Shown piece after piece: positions 27,197 to 34,050 of a stretch of 64,000 nt of DNA. Source of the DNA: Pseudocitrobacter faecalis (GTDB taxonomy: Bacteria; Pseudomonadota; Gammaproteobacteria; Enterobacterales; Enterobacteriaceae); NCBI GenBank assembly GCA_003315335.1, contig QNRL01000004.1, positions 366,672 to 430,671 of the forward strand, in the 5' to 3' direction. The translations under genes were made by a program, and so were the position numbers. The notes beneath the pieces were generated by a model. It did no database searches and had not been told where the DNA came from. It was given only the letters and a program-made list of their open reading frames with translations. Every line of letters begins with the position of its first letter. The first letter of the stretch is position 1.

Positions 27197-27610
27197 CTAT
27201 TCACCCTCTACGGCTACGCCAGCGGCAGCGGCTGATTCTTCATGTGCGCGTTTAGCAGCGTTGAGGATTGCTGCCAGTGGCGTATAGCTGCCATCCGTTC
27301 GGATTGTGTTGTGAATTCCCGCCAGCGTTTCGCGCAACTTGCTGTGACTCTCCTCCAGTTCTGCGATGCGTTCTTCATAACGAGCACCAACGGAAACGGC
27401 TTTCTCAAATGCCTTGAACCATTTAGCCGCATCCTGTTTAGAGGCTTTCAGCGCCTCTACCAGCGCCTCGACCGTTTCCAGAGAGAAGCTTTTTTGAGTA
27501 GCGTTAATAATTCGCAGACGCTCAATTGATGTATCAGGTCCGAACCCCGGCATTGCTTTACGTGCTTCGATGTCGCATTTAATCTGCGCCAGTTCTGTTG
27601 TCATGCTCAT
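27197..27610 (-). CDS. Ead/Ea22-like phage early protein
   Basis: 137 residues, mostly helical. The N-terminal ELAQIKCDIEARKAMPG and the coiled-coil middle (EERIAELEESHSKLRETLAG) are typical of the Ead/Ea22 family seen in left operons of lambdoid phages. The start at 27610 follows AGGAGCGCGCAGC and overlaps the small upstream gene. Function unknown. Confidence 0.7.
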   Translation of the reverse strand: MSMTTELAQIKCDIEARKAMPGFGPDTSIERLRIINATQKSFSLETVEALVEALKASKQDAAKWFKAFEKAVSVGARYEERIAELEESHSKLRETLAGIHNTIRTDGSYTPLAAILNAAKRAHEESAAAAGVAVEGE

Positions 27611-27714
27611 GCTGCGCGCTCCTCTTGCTTGCGATGGTTGATATAGCGTCGTATCGCGTCACGTACTTCTTTGCGCTCTGCTTCAGTCAGTGGCTTCTCG
27701 GTTTGATTGCTCAT
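27607..27714 (-). CDS. Very small phage protein (35 aa)
   Basis: 35 residues, MSNQTEKPLTEAERKEVRDA then IRRYINHRKQEERAA. Highly charged amphipathic helix. Both ends overlap neighbours by ATGA, which supports real translation inside the operon. Possibly a small DNA- or RNA-binding protein; no family recognised. Confidence 0.6.
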   Translation of the reverse strand: MSNQTEKPLTEAERKEVRDAIRRYINHRKQEERAA

Positions 27715-28217
27715 ACTGTTTGCTCCTTCATACTGTCGAGCCACTCAAATACGCTCCAGTATTTAGACCAATCCGGCTGATCGTAATCGTCAGCATCTTC
27801 ATTCCACTCACCTGAAAAAGGGTTTTCGCAAACCGAGGTACACCACAGACCGATAGCCGGACAATCCGGGTTACTATCAAATAATTCAGCAAGGAAGGGC
27901 CAGTGATTAACCCTTTCGTCATCAACAGGGAAATCAGCCAGGTAATGACGAATGCTCTCAGCCGCACGCGCGTAGTGTTCACGCAGGACATACATGCGGT
28001 CATATGTCATGGCGAGAACAGCACGATGGTGAAATGGGATATCCTGTCTCTTAGCGAGAGGCCAGAGCTTGTCGGCGCACGACCAGAAAGAACCGTTCAG
28101 GTAACGTTTTGCCATATCATCCCAAATGGTTGGGGCGAGCCCCCACGCGTTCCGCAGTTCTTCCGCAGTTTCTGATTTTTCACCGGGCCATACATGAATA
28201 ACGGTTGTGTAGCTCAT
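27711..28217 (-). CDS. Hypothetical phage early protein (168 aa)
   Basis: 168 residues, acidic, rich in Trp and Asp (EWNEDADDYDQPDWSKYWSVFEW). No domain recognised with certainty. It lies in the position after the YfdR-type gene and may be a counterpart of YfdS/YfdT-type genes of the CPS-53 prophage, but I cannot confirm sequence similarity. Overlaps the genes on both sides by 4 bases. Confidence 0.65.
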   Translation of the reverse strand: MSYTTVIHVWPGEKSETAEELRNAWGLAPTIWDDMAKRYLNGSFWSCADKLWPLAKRQDIPFHHRAVLAMTYDRMYVLREHYARAAESIRHYLADFPVDDERVNHWPFLAELFDSNPDCPAIGLWCTSVCENPFSGEWNEDADDYDQPDWSKYWSVFEWLDSMKEQTV

Positions 28218-28408
28218 TCTGCTTTCCCCTCGCGCAGCTGCGCTTCCGCTCTTGCTGTTACCAGTTGATCCAGAGCCTCGGTGAGGGCGACGAAAGTAAC
28301 GTCGAGCCGGGAGGCAATTTCACGCATGAGTTGTGCCTTTGCTGGTGGGAGTTCAGCAACCGCTGCATGTGCTTCGGCAACGAGTTCTTTTACTTTCATA
28401 TGGCGCAT
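28214..28408 (-). CDS. Small hypothetical phage protein (64 aa)
   Basis: 64 residues, helical, Ala/Glu-rich (MKVKELVAEAHAAVAELPPA). Possible starts at 28408 (MRHM) or 28399. Overlaps the YfdR-like gene by 13 bases. No family recognised. Confidence 0.6.
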   Translation of the reverse strand: MRHMKVKELVAEAHAAVAELPPAKAQLMREIASRLDVTFVALTEALDQLVTARAEAQLREGKAE

Positions 28409-28935
28409 TTGCGGATCTCCATCAGTTCATTAAAGCGGGTCATGAACATACCGTAAGCCTGCCCCGGGCGGAGAGGAACGATCTGGATAATGTCGCTGGT
28501 GGGGATGCCTTCGAGCATTGGCCATTGTGTACCGTCGTCTATGTCCAGATCCCGGCGTTCAGTGGCCAGCATTGTCAGGTCGGCATATTTCACAACTGCG
28601 GACTGTGTAAGCGGCAGATTGAACTTAAAGCGGATCAGTTCATCAACAAATGTCTCAACCCGGCGGTAGTCCGGCAGTAGGGCTTTGAGCGGGGCCGGAA
28701 TATCCTGGCAATATGCTTCGGCGGCATCATGCATTAGTGCTTCAAAGGCAAACTCAGGTTCTACCAACTGACTGCACAGGACAGAATGTTGAGCGACGGA
28801 GTAGAACTCCGGTAAATGGCCGGCGAAACGGCAGATATGAGAAAGCGCGGTCGCGATATCTTCGATCTCGATATCGTCAATAGTGGCATTCATATAGTTA
28901 AAGCGTTTGCCGGAAAGGGTCTGGATATAGCTCAT
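28396..28935 (-). CDS. yfdR: YfdR-family HD-domain nucleotidase
   Basis: 179 residues. HD-domain phosphohydrolase with AQHSVL (first His), LMHDAAEAYCQD (HD pair) and a downstream Asp in KYADLTMLATERRDL. This is the pattern of 5'-deoxynucleotidase YfbR/YfdR-type proteins. E. coli YfdR, from cryptic prophage CPS-53, has been reported to bind DnaA, and overexpression of yfdQRST to inhibit replication initiation. A role in shifting nucleotides or host replication towards the phage is plausible. The operon order P-Q-R is kept here. Confidence 0.85.
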   Translation of the reverse strand: MSYIQTLSGKRFNYMNATIDDIEIEDIATALSHICRFAGHLPEFYSVAQHSVLCSQLVEPEFAFEALMHDAAEAYCQDIPAPLKALLPDYRRVETFVDELIRFKFNLPLTQSAVVKYADLTMLATERRDLDIDDGTQWPMLEGIPTSDIIQIVPLRPGQAYGMFMTRFNELMEIRKCAI

Positions 28936-29070
28936 TGGGTTTATTTCTCCATATTTGCGCTCTGCACAGCGCCGATTTTTGGTTGCACGAATCCCTCGCC
29001 AGATGGCGATATTTAACAGAATTACGCTTCACTAATTGCCCCAGCGCGCAGGGCAATTAAGGTAGTGCAA
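28936..29070 (-). other. Gap between yfdQ-like and yfdR-like genes
   Basis: 135 bases. Contains an inverted repeat AATTGCCC...GGGCAATT (about 29033-29057) without a U-run, and the octamer GCGTAATT (as AATTACGC) twice, flanking it. A 15-codon GTG-started frame just before yfdR has GAGGG upstream, but its reality is doubtful. Confidence 0.35.
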
Positions 29071-29901
29071 TTACGCTTTGAAGTTACCGATAAAGGTTTC
29101 CACAGGTTCGCCGTCGAACTTGCCGATCAGCAGGTCGCGGAATTCGTTGGCGATCGCTTCTTCCTGCGCTTCCAGTTGGACAATACGCAGGACGAATACC
29201 GGGTCGCTGCTTTTCAGCAGGCTGTTGCGCATGCTGAATGCACGCTCGCCCAAACCCTCATACGGCACACACTTGAACTCGAAGGCCACTGGCATCACAT
29301 CTTTGCTGCTTGCTTCAATGCTCTGCATCAGCGATTTTTTGCCGCTGAAATCACTGTCTTCATGGTCAGCAGAGTTTGTCTGCTGGATGGTGACGCGACG
29401 AACAGCCTGAGCAGCCTGGGTAATCTTAATCACGGTACCGTCGGCATCGAACGCAGTCAGATAGTCGCTCCAGTCTTCAAGCCATTCAGCAATTTGCTTC
29501 TGGCTCAGATGGTCACCATTGATCGCCAGCAGCGCGCGGAATGGGGCTGTTTTCTTTAGTTTGATGGAAGCGACGTTGTCGGCGTGACCGGGATCGTCGA
29601 GCGTACCGATGTTAAAAATAGAGCGTGCGAGCATATTGTCAGCATCAATAAAGCATCGGGCCTTTTCTTCTTCGCTGGTGTAGCCAGTAGAATAGCGAAC
29701 AAAGTCATCAATACTGGTGGTATCCATTGCACCACGGAAGCGGAAGCGCTTCGTGGAGAGATTCTCAAGACTTTGAACACGGGTGCCTTCCGGAATCAAT
29801 GCGGACGGGCACGCCATAGCGTCGATATCTTTGAGGTGGTAGCCAGACAGGACCAGGTCTTTTACTTGCTGGATCGCGCTGCCGTCTAATTGCTGGGACA
29901 T
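29071..29901 (-). CDS. yfdQ: YfdQ-family protein (DUF2303)
   Basis: 276 residues; DUF2303 family, represented by YfdQ of CPS-53. Conserved pieces include VRYSTGYTSEEEKARCFID near the middle and HLSQKQIAEWLEDW. No catalytic motif is known. Found in left operons of lambdoid prophages together with YfdP and YfdR, as here. Confidence 0.85.
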   Translation of the reverse strand: MSQQLDGSAIQQVKDLVLSGYHLKDIDAMACPSALIPEGTRVQSLENLSTKRFRFRGAMDTTSIDDFVRYSTGYTSEEEKARCFIDADNMLARSIFNIGTLDDPGHADNVASIKLKKTAPFRALLAINGDHLSQKQIAEWLEDWSDYLTAFDADGTVIKITQAAQAVRRVTIQQTNSADHEDSDFSGKKSLMQSIEASSKDVMPVAFEFKCVPYEGLGERAFSMRNSLLKSSDPVFVLRIVQLEAQEEAIANEFRDLLIGKFDGEPVETFIGNFKA

Positions 29902-29958
29902 AAAAATTCCTTATTGATAATTGAGCTAGATGGATACAGTGAATTGGTTAGTTGCGGT

Positions 29959-30330
29959 TCACTGGGCCGCTTTCAGCTTTCCGTCCGTGGAACCGTTGAT
30001 CCCGAAAAGCTGTCCCTGGTCTTCCTGCATGATGGTCAGCTTCCCGCCGCGGTTGACGTACATCGGTGTTTCGGTGGTGTCTTCTTCTGATGTTTTCCCG
30101 CGCGGAGTAGGGCAGGTGAACTGCAATTTGTGTTTGATCATGACGCGCTTCTCTTCGGTAGAGTTGCTCATACGGTCGAGATCGAAAGTCAGTACTACTT
30201 TGCCCTTATTGCCGTTGTTCAGAACGCCCAGCGCGGTGGTGTTAAGGGCACCGGCGATTTTGTTCATGAATATGCCGGCATCAAGTTCGCCCAGAAAATC
30301 GGGCACTACGGTCATGCGGTCATTGCTCAT
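29959..30330 (-). CDS. yfdP: YfdP-family protein
   Basis: 123 residues beginning MSNDRMTVVPDFLGELDAGI; similar to YfdP of CPS-53. Beta-rich, soluble, no known activity. First conventional gene of the leftward early operon after the PL leader. Ribosome site GAGAGG upstream. Confidence 0.8.
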   Translation of the reverse strand: MSNDRMTVVPDFLGELDAGIFMNKIAGALNTTALGVLNNGNKGKVVLTFDLDRMSNSTEEKRVMIKHKLQFTCPTPRGKTSEEDTTETPMYVNRGGKLTIMQEDQGQLFGINGSTDGKLKAAQ

Positions 30331-30490
30331 AGCATTACCTCTCGGTTAAGGCGGCTGCCACCGCCGGATTTTCTCCATACACAACAGAGAAGAGCACCTG
30401 CGTGATGGGAAGGTCTGCAAACCCTTACCTTTACGCCCGGATGGATTGGGTTATGAGCCCGTCACCCGGTGATGCTCTTGTCTCTTATGT

Positions 30491-30536
30491 AAAAAGGGCG
30501 GTACCAGGGACTTCAAAGGATGGTACTGGTACCGCC
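30491..30536 (-). terminator. Intrinsic terminator in the PL leader
   Basis: On the reverse strand, GGCGGTACCAG pairs perfectly with CTGGTACCGCC (11 bp, 18-base loop) and is followed by CTTTTTA. It lies between PL and yfdP, so early leftward transcription must pass or be stopped here. It begins 5 bases after the stop codon of the short leader ORF. Confidence 0.75.
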
Positions 30537-30540
30537 AAGA

Positions 30541-30645
30541 CTACACACAGCAATTCGAAGTTGTGGTGGTGGTGCCTCCACCTGCCGGAGCAGCCAGTTC
30601 CGGCGACGTCACACTATCAAGAGCACATTCATTTTTAAGTTGAAT
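30541..30645 (-). CDS. Putative short leader ORF (34 aa, ATT start)
   Basis: A frame closed by an upstream stop reads QLKNECALDSVTSPELAAPA, then GGGTTTTTSNCCV, and ends 5 bases before a terminator hairpin. No ATG or TTG is available. The only well-placed start is an ATT with GAGG 7 bases before it; a GTG further in would give 23 residues. A second overlapping frame reads MNVLLIV and stops. Coding is uncertain; the Thr/Cys-rich end is unusual. Confidence 0.3.
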   Translation of the reverse strand: MQLKNECALDSVTSPELAAPAGGGTTTTTSNCCV

Positions 30646-30682
30646 GGTTTGGCCTCGTCACGTGCGCATAGCCGCAATTACC

Positions 30683-30758
30683 ACAACTGAGAGCGCACTC
30701 CGTCGTTTAACAAACCAGTCACCCAAACCGATAAAAGTTAGAGTGCGCTCTCAGTTGT
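30683..30758 (-). repeat. 18-bp perfect inverted repeat in the PL leader
   Basis: ACAACTGAGAGCGCACTC (30683-30700) and its exact complement (30741-30758) flank a 40-base loop. The repeat lies about 95-170 bases downstream of the predicted PL start, so it should form a very stable RNA stem in the leader. No nut-like boxA/boxB pair was found. Confidence 0.7.
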
Positions 30759-30843
30759 ACTCTTCACTGCGACCTGCCTTAGCGAATCATCCGGTCATTC
30801 ATATGCCACCGGCGGCTACTTCGTGGGCGTCCTGCCTGTCTGC

Positions 30844-30887
30844 TGTTTCTTTTAGGTACATTATGTATCCCAAAGGTACATTGTCAA
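30844..30887 (-). promoter_or_regulatory. PL promoter with two operators
   Basis: On the reverse strand -35 TTGACA (30882-30887), a 16-base spacer and -10 CATAAT (30860-30865). Two 17-bp operator copies of the consensus TGTACCTTNAAGGTACA lie at 30864-30880 and 30844-30860 (reverse orientation), covering the spacer and start point. Repressor or Cro binding would block polymerase. Confidence 0.82.
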
Positions 30888-30891
30888 GTAT

Positions 30892-30914
30892 AAAAAAACC
30901 TGCCGAAGCAGGTT
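30892..30914 (-). terminator. cI terminator
   Basis: Reverse-strand hairpin AACCTGC-TTCG-GCAGGTT followed by seven T, 13 bases after the repressor stop. The UUCG tetraloop makes it very stable. It isolates the repressor transcript from PL just beyond. Confidence 0.9.
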
Positions 30915-30926
30915 GGAGATTATAAG

Positions 30927-31616
30927 CTATGGCCTGTTTTTATATCGCCTTGGTTTTCCTGAAAAAATCACTGTCCCAATGATAGAGCAGTTGCCATTTA
31001 TTTTAATATAGGGCTCTGGCCAGTTTGAGTTCAGGGCCTTAAGGAACCGTTGTCCGCTATCTTCGATCAACCTTTTAAAGGTCGTCTCGCCTGTTTCATG
31101 CATCAATGCAATGACATCATCGCCATGGACTGCAGGCACTTCGGGATCGACGAAAATCATATCGCCAGGGCGGTACTCATCGATCATTGAGTCCCCAATA
31201 ACACGCAAAATATAAGTCATTGGGCCACAAGGGACCGGGCACGGGTACGTTTCTGCGCTGCTCAAATCAACCTCAGCATAGCCAACTTCGGTCCATGCTC
31301 CTGCTTGAACCCAGGAAATAACCGGAACCATAGTGATATTTCTACTAGTGTCGGAAACATCCGGGGCTTTTGCAACGTTGGTTGTTTGATGTTCCTGATC
31401 TAGCCATCCTTGCGGCAAGTCGAAACACTTCTCGATATGCCGAGCCATTGCGTCACCAATATTTTTGGTCGCGCCTTCCCCCATAAACCGACTTGTTTGG
31501 GTTGGCTCACGATCGATCATATTGGCAAAATAAGAATTTCCGCCAACACCATCTCTCAATTTTCTGGCGTTTATCCGCCTGATTTCTTGGATAGTTTTCA
31601 TCCTTTCATTAGACAT
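30927..31616 (-). CDS. cI: CI-type LexA-like repressor
   Basis: 229 residues. N-terminal helix-turn-helix (about residues 10-65) and a C-terminal S24 peptidase domain. Self-cleavage site Ala-Gly in SWVQAGAW, nucleophile Ser in VIGDSMID, general-base Lys in TTFKRL. This repressor should be inactivated by RecA-stimulated autocleavage, making the prophage SOS-inducible. It is divergent from cro across a 73-base operator region. Confidence 0.93.
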   Translation of the reverse strand: MSNERMKTIQEIRRINARKLRDGVGGNSYFANMIDREPTQTSRFMGEGATKNIGDAMARHIEKCFDLPQGWLDQEHQTTNVAKAPDVSDTSRNITMVPVISWVQAGAWTEVGYAEVDLSSAETYPCPVPCGPMTYILRVIGDSMIDEYRPGDMIFVDPEVPAVHGDDVIALMHETGETTFKRLIEDSGQRFLKALNSNWPEPYIKINGNCSIIGTVIFSGKPRRYKNRP

Positions 31617-31689
31617 TCTGTACCTTAAAGGTACAAGTACCTTGATGGTTCATTTTATTCGTGTAATATGTACATTGGAGGTACATATT
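31617..31689. promoter_or_regulatory. OR operator region with PR promoter
   Basis: Three 17-bp sites match TGTACCTTNAAGGTACA: 31619-31635 (perfect palindrome), 31636-31652 (14 of 17) and 31669-31685. PR reads rightward with -35 TTGATG (31642-31647), a 16-base spacer and -10 TAATAT (31664-31669). The first two sites are contiguous with the repressor start codon, so they can also control repressor synthesis. Confidence 0.82.
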
Positions 31690-31890
31690 ATGAAAGAGTA
31701 TTGGGACTCTTTAACCAAAGAGCAGCAATTCAGTCTTGCAGGTGATGTTGGTTCGACCCACGGTTACCTGAGGCTTGTTTTTAACGGCCACAAAAAAGCC
31801 GGTTTTGCCTTAGCTAAAAAGCTGGAGGAGACAACTTCCGGGGCAATTACCAAATCTGACTTAAGACCTGACATCTACCCGAAACAATAA
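31690..31890 (+). CDS. cro: Cro/YdaS-type antirepressor
   Basis: 66 residues, small helix-turn-helix protein of the YdaS/Cro type (LAGDVGSTHGYLRLVFNGHKKAGFALAKKLEE). The start at 31690 is taken because GGAGG lies 6 bases upstream, inside the operator; the frame is open further back to 31642. First gene of the PR transcript. Confidence 0.88.
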   Translation: MKEYWDSLTKEQQFSLAGDVGSTHGYLRLVFNGHKKAGFALAKKLEETTSGAITKSDLRPDIYPKQ

Positions 31891-31934
31891 CAGATGCGCA
31901 GTTTTTTTTAACCACAGAGAGTAAGGGGTTAACC

Positions 31935-32477
31935 GTGGGTAACGGACCTGAATGGAAAGTAGAGCGACAGCCAGCATGGCTGGTGACCGCGATAAAAAAG
32001 ACCATCACCGATTTACCGGGAGGATATGCGGAAGCAGCCGAATGGTTAGGTGTAACTGAGAACGCTTTATTCAACCGTCTCCGTGTTGATGGCGACCAAA
32101 TCTTCCCGCTGGGTTGGGCAATGGTTCTACAGCGTGCAGGTGGCGTTAACCATATTGCAGATGCGGTTGCGTTTCATACCAATGGGGTTTTCGTGAAGCT
32201 TCCTGAAATTGAGCAAATGGGTAACGAGGAACTTCTTACCAAATTTAGCGAGTTGTTGTCGGCGCTGGGCCGCTTCGCACAGTATCACAATGAATCAACA
32301 TCCGATGGGGTGCTTGATAGCGAAGAAAACAAACGTATGAAGGCGAAGGGCTACCGTGTGCAGGCTCTGGTGGCAGAGATTATGGTCGTAACCGAAATGT
32401 TGTTTGGGGAAGGTGACGCCCGCGAGTGTGCAGCTCCGGGCGTCCTGGCGAAAAACTCTACGTGTATGGAGAAATAA
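31935..32477 (+). CDS. YmfL-like/CII-position regulatory protein
   Basis: 180 residues with GTG start (AAGGGG 6 bases before). An N-terminal helix-turn-helix (GYAEAAEWLGVTENALFNRL) is similar to YmfL of the e14 prophage. It sits where cII lies in lambda, so it may activate or restrain lysogeny genes, but it is not a classical CII. The C-terminal half is helical. Confidence 0.75.
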   Translation: MGNGPEWKVERQPAWLVTAIKKTITDLPGGYAEAAEWLGVTENALFNRLRVDGDQIFPLGWAMVLQRAGGVNHIADAVAFHTNGVFVKLPEIEQMGNEELLTKFSELLSALGRFAQYHNESTSDGVLDSEENKRMKAKGYRVQALVAEIMVVTEMLFGEGDARECAAPGVLAKNSTCMEK

Positions 32478-32482
32478 TCCGC

Positions 32483-32659
32483 ATGAGCAATTTAATCGTA
32501 AATTCTCGTTTACCGCAACTCAGGATGATCCCGGTGTCGGGTCCATCGTTTCGGTATGAGCGCATGGTATCAGGGCGTTGGGTTGCATGTAACCACAGTC
32601 GCGCCACTGCAATTGTGGGGGTATTCAACCGGAGGGCCGCGGCATGGTACACAAAATGA
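32483..32659 (+). CDS. Small basic phage protein (58 aa)
   Basis: 58 residues, MSNLIVNSRLPQLRMIPVSG with a basic C-terminus (ACNHSRATAIVGVFNRRAA). Starts 6 bases after the preceding gene and overlaps rha by 16 bases. Looks like the Fil-type/small early proteins of lambdoid phages, but I cannot name the family with confidence. Confidence 0.6.
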   Translation: MSNLIVNSRLPQLRMIPVSGPSFRYERMVSGRWVACNHSRATAIVGVFNRRAAAWYTK

Positions 32660-33357
32660 ATGATTCCGGTGCGCAAGCGCCACTTTCCATATTCGCAGCT
32701 GGGCCGGCGACAATGGGCAGTCGTGAGATTGCGACTCTCACCAATAAACAGCATGGCCACGTTTGCCGTGACATTGAAACCATGCTGGAGCAGCTCGGAG
32801 AGCCAGTCGAGGGGTATATCCATATTTGGATACACCCCCAGAACAACCGACAGTACCGGGAGTTCAGGCTCGACCGCGAACATACCGAATGTCTGGTTGC
32901 AGGTTATAGCGCACCTCTGCGTATGGCTATTATCCGCCGTTTACGTGAACTAGAAGCGCAGTCTGGAACCATTCCACAGACACTTCCTGAAGCCCTCCGC
33001 CTAGCTGCCGATATGGCAGAGCAGAATGCTCAGTTGGTTAGCAAAGTGGAGCAGGACGCGCCAAAGGTGGCGTTCGTAAATCATTATGTCGAAGCTGGTG
33101 GTGCGAAAAGCCTGCGGGAAACGGCGAAGATCCTCAATATGCCCGAAAAGGCGATGATCGATGCTCTGGTGCGCGACAAAGTCCTGTTTCGCCAGTCTGG
33201 CAATCTGCTGCCGCATGCGCTGCGCCAGCGGGAAGGACTTTTCACCGTTAAAACGGGCACATCAGACTTTGGTCATGCATATACGCAAACCCGTGTAACT
33301 CCTCGTGGTGTTGAGTGGATCGCCCAGCGCTATGCCTCTGAATTGATGGGAGGCTGA
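32644..33357 (+). CDS. rha: Rha-family regulatory protein with KilAC-type antirepressor domain
   Basis: 237 residues. The N-terminal Rha domain (MGSREIATLTNKQHGHVCRD, IHPQNNRQYREFRLD) and a C-terminal ANT/KilAC domain (GAKSLRETAKILNMPEKAM...FRQSGNLLPH). Rha proteins of P22-related phages interfere with growth in hosts lacking IHF; ANT domains act as antirepressors. The start at 32644 is supported by GGAGGG 7 bases upstream. Confidence 0.85.
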   Translation: MVHKMNDSGAQAPLSIFAAGPATMGSREIATLTNKQHGHVCRDIETMLEQLGEPVEGYIHIWIHPQNNRQYREFRLDREHTECLVAGYSAPLRMAIIRRLRELEAQSGTIPQTLPEALRLAADMAEQNAQLVSKVEQDAPKVAFVNHYVEAGGAKSLRETAKILNMPEKAMIDALVRDKVLFRQSGNLLPHALRQREGLFTVKTGTSDFGHAYTQTRVTPRGVEWIAQRYASELMGG

Positions 33358-33358
33358 C

Positions 33359-33532
33359 ATGTCGATAAAAACTCTCGACCGCTATTACAAAGATAGCCAC
33401 GGAATTATCGTGAACGTCATCGGTTATGACGAATCTGCCCAGCGCGTCATTTATCGTCGTCCGGGCTATGAATGGGACTGCGTTGCGCCGCTGATCGTCT
33501 TTCGTTCCAGATTCACGAGGATAGACGAATGA
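33359..33532 (+). CDS. DUF4222 protein (57 aa)
   Basis: 57 residues beginning MSIKTLDRYYKDSHGIIVNV, with RRPGYEWDCVAPL near the end. The pattern belongs to the DUF4222 family of lambdoid phages. It overlaps the rha end closely and the next gene by ATGA. Function unknown. Confidence 0.8.
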   Translation: MSIKTLDRYYKDSHGIIVNVIGYDESAQRVIYRRPGYEWDCVAPLIVFRSRFTRIDE

Positions 33533-34050
33533 ATATCCTCATTATTGCTTTCAGCGATTCCGGGCGCTACACTGCTCTGGCAGCGGCAAAATCCGTTGCC
33601 GGGATTGGCGTCCTGGAATTGATTAATGAGCACAACCGCGCTCTGGCGGTTTTTTTGTGCACAACGCATTGCTACACCCTGATTATGGTGGGGCGTGCAG
33701 GGGCATCGCAAGATGCGCCGGGTTCATTAGTCACCGGTTACGCCAACCCTGTACGTCTCACCACCTCTGTGATTGGCGTCTCATGTGGTGAGCTATTAAA
33801 GCTGACTAATGAGGATGCCATTATGGCTACTATCCCTACCCAAGCTGAATTCAAAGAAATCACTCGCGATTTGGTGCTTGTCACCACTGCTCTACGTTCA
33901 CTGCGTAAAGTCACCCCTCATGATGTTCAAAGCGGCTATAGCCTTTCTCAGATGCTCAATACCTTACAGGCAGAACGTACCCGGCTGGTGGCCCTGATTC
34001 TGCCTTACGTCCACAGTTCTCTGAATATCAACGGGGAGGTGCGCGCGTGA
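33529..34050 (+). CDS. Ash/Icd-like protein (host division inhibitor family)
   Basis: 173 residues. The middle carries MVGRAGASQDAPGSLVTGYA followed by NPVRLTTSVIGVSCG, a signature of the Ash family (P4 ash; Icd-like host cell division inhibitors). An internal ATG at 33823 with GAGG 7 bases before could start a 75-residue second product covering the helical C-terminal part (MATIPTQAEFKEITRDLVLV...). The start at 33529 overlaps the DUF4222 stop. Action on cell division is inferred from the family. Confidence 0.75.
   Translation: MNILIIAFSDSGRYTALAAAKSVAGIGVLELINEHNRALAVFLCTTHCYTLIMVGRAGASQDAPGSLVTGYANPVRLTTSVIGVSCGELLKLTNEDAIMATIPTQAEFKEITRDLVLVTTALRSLRKVTPHDVQSGYSLSQMLNTLQAERTRLVALILPYVHSSLNINGEVRA

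Noticed and set aside
30402..30925. Forward-strand frames in the PL leader
   Set aside because: They run against PL, lack ribosome sites and show no protein-like composition.
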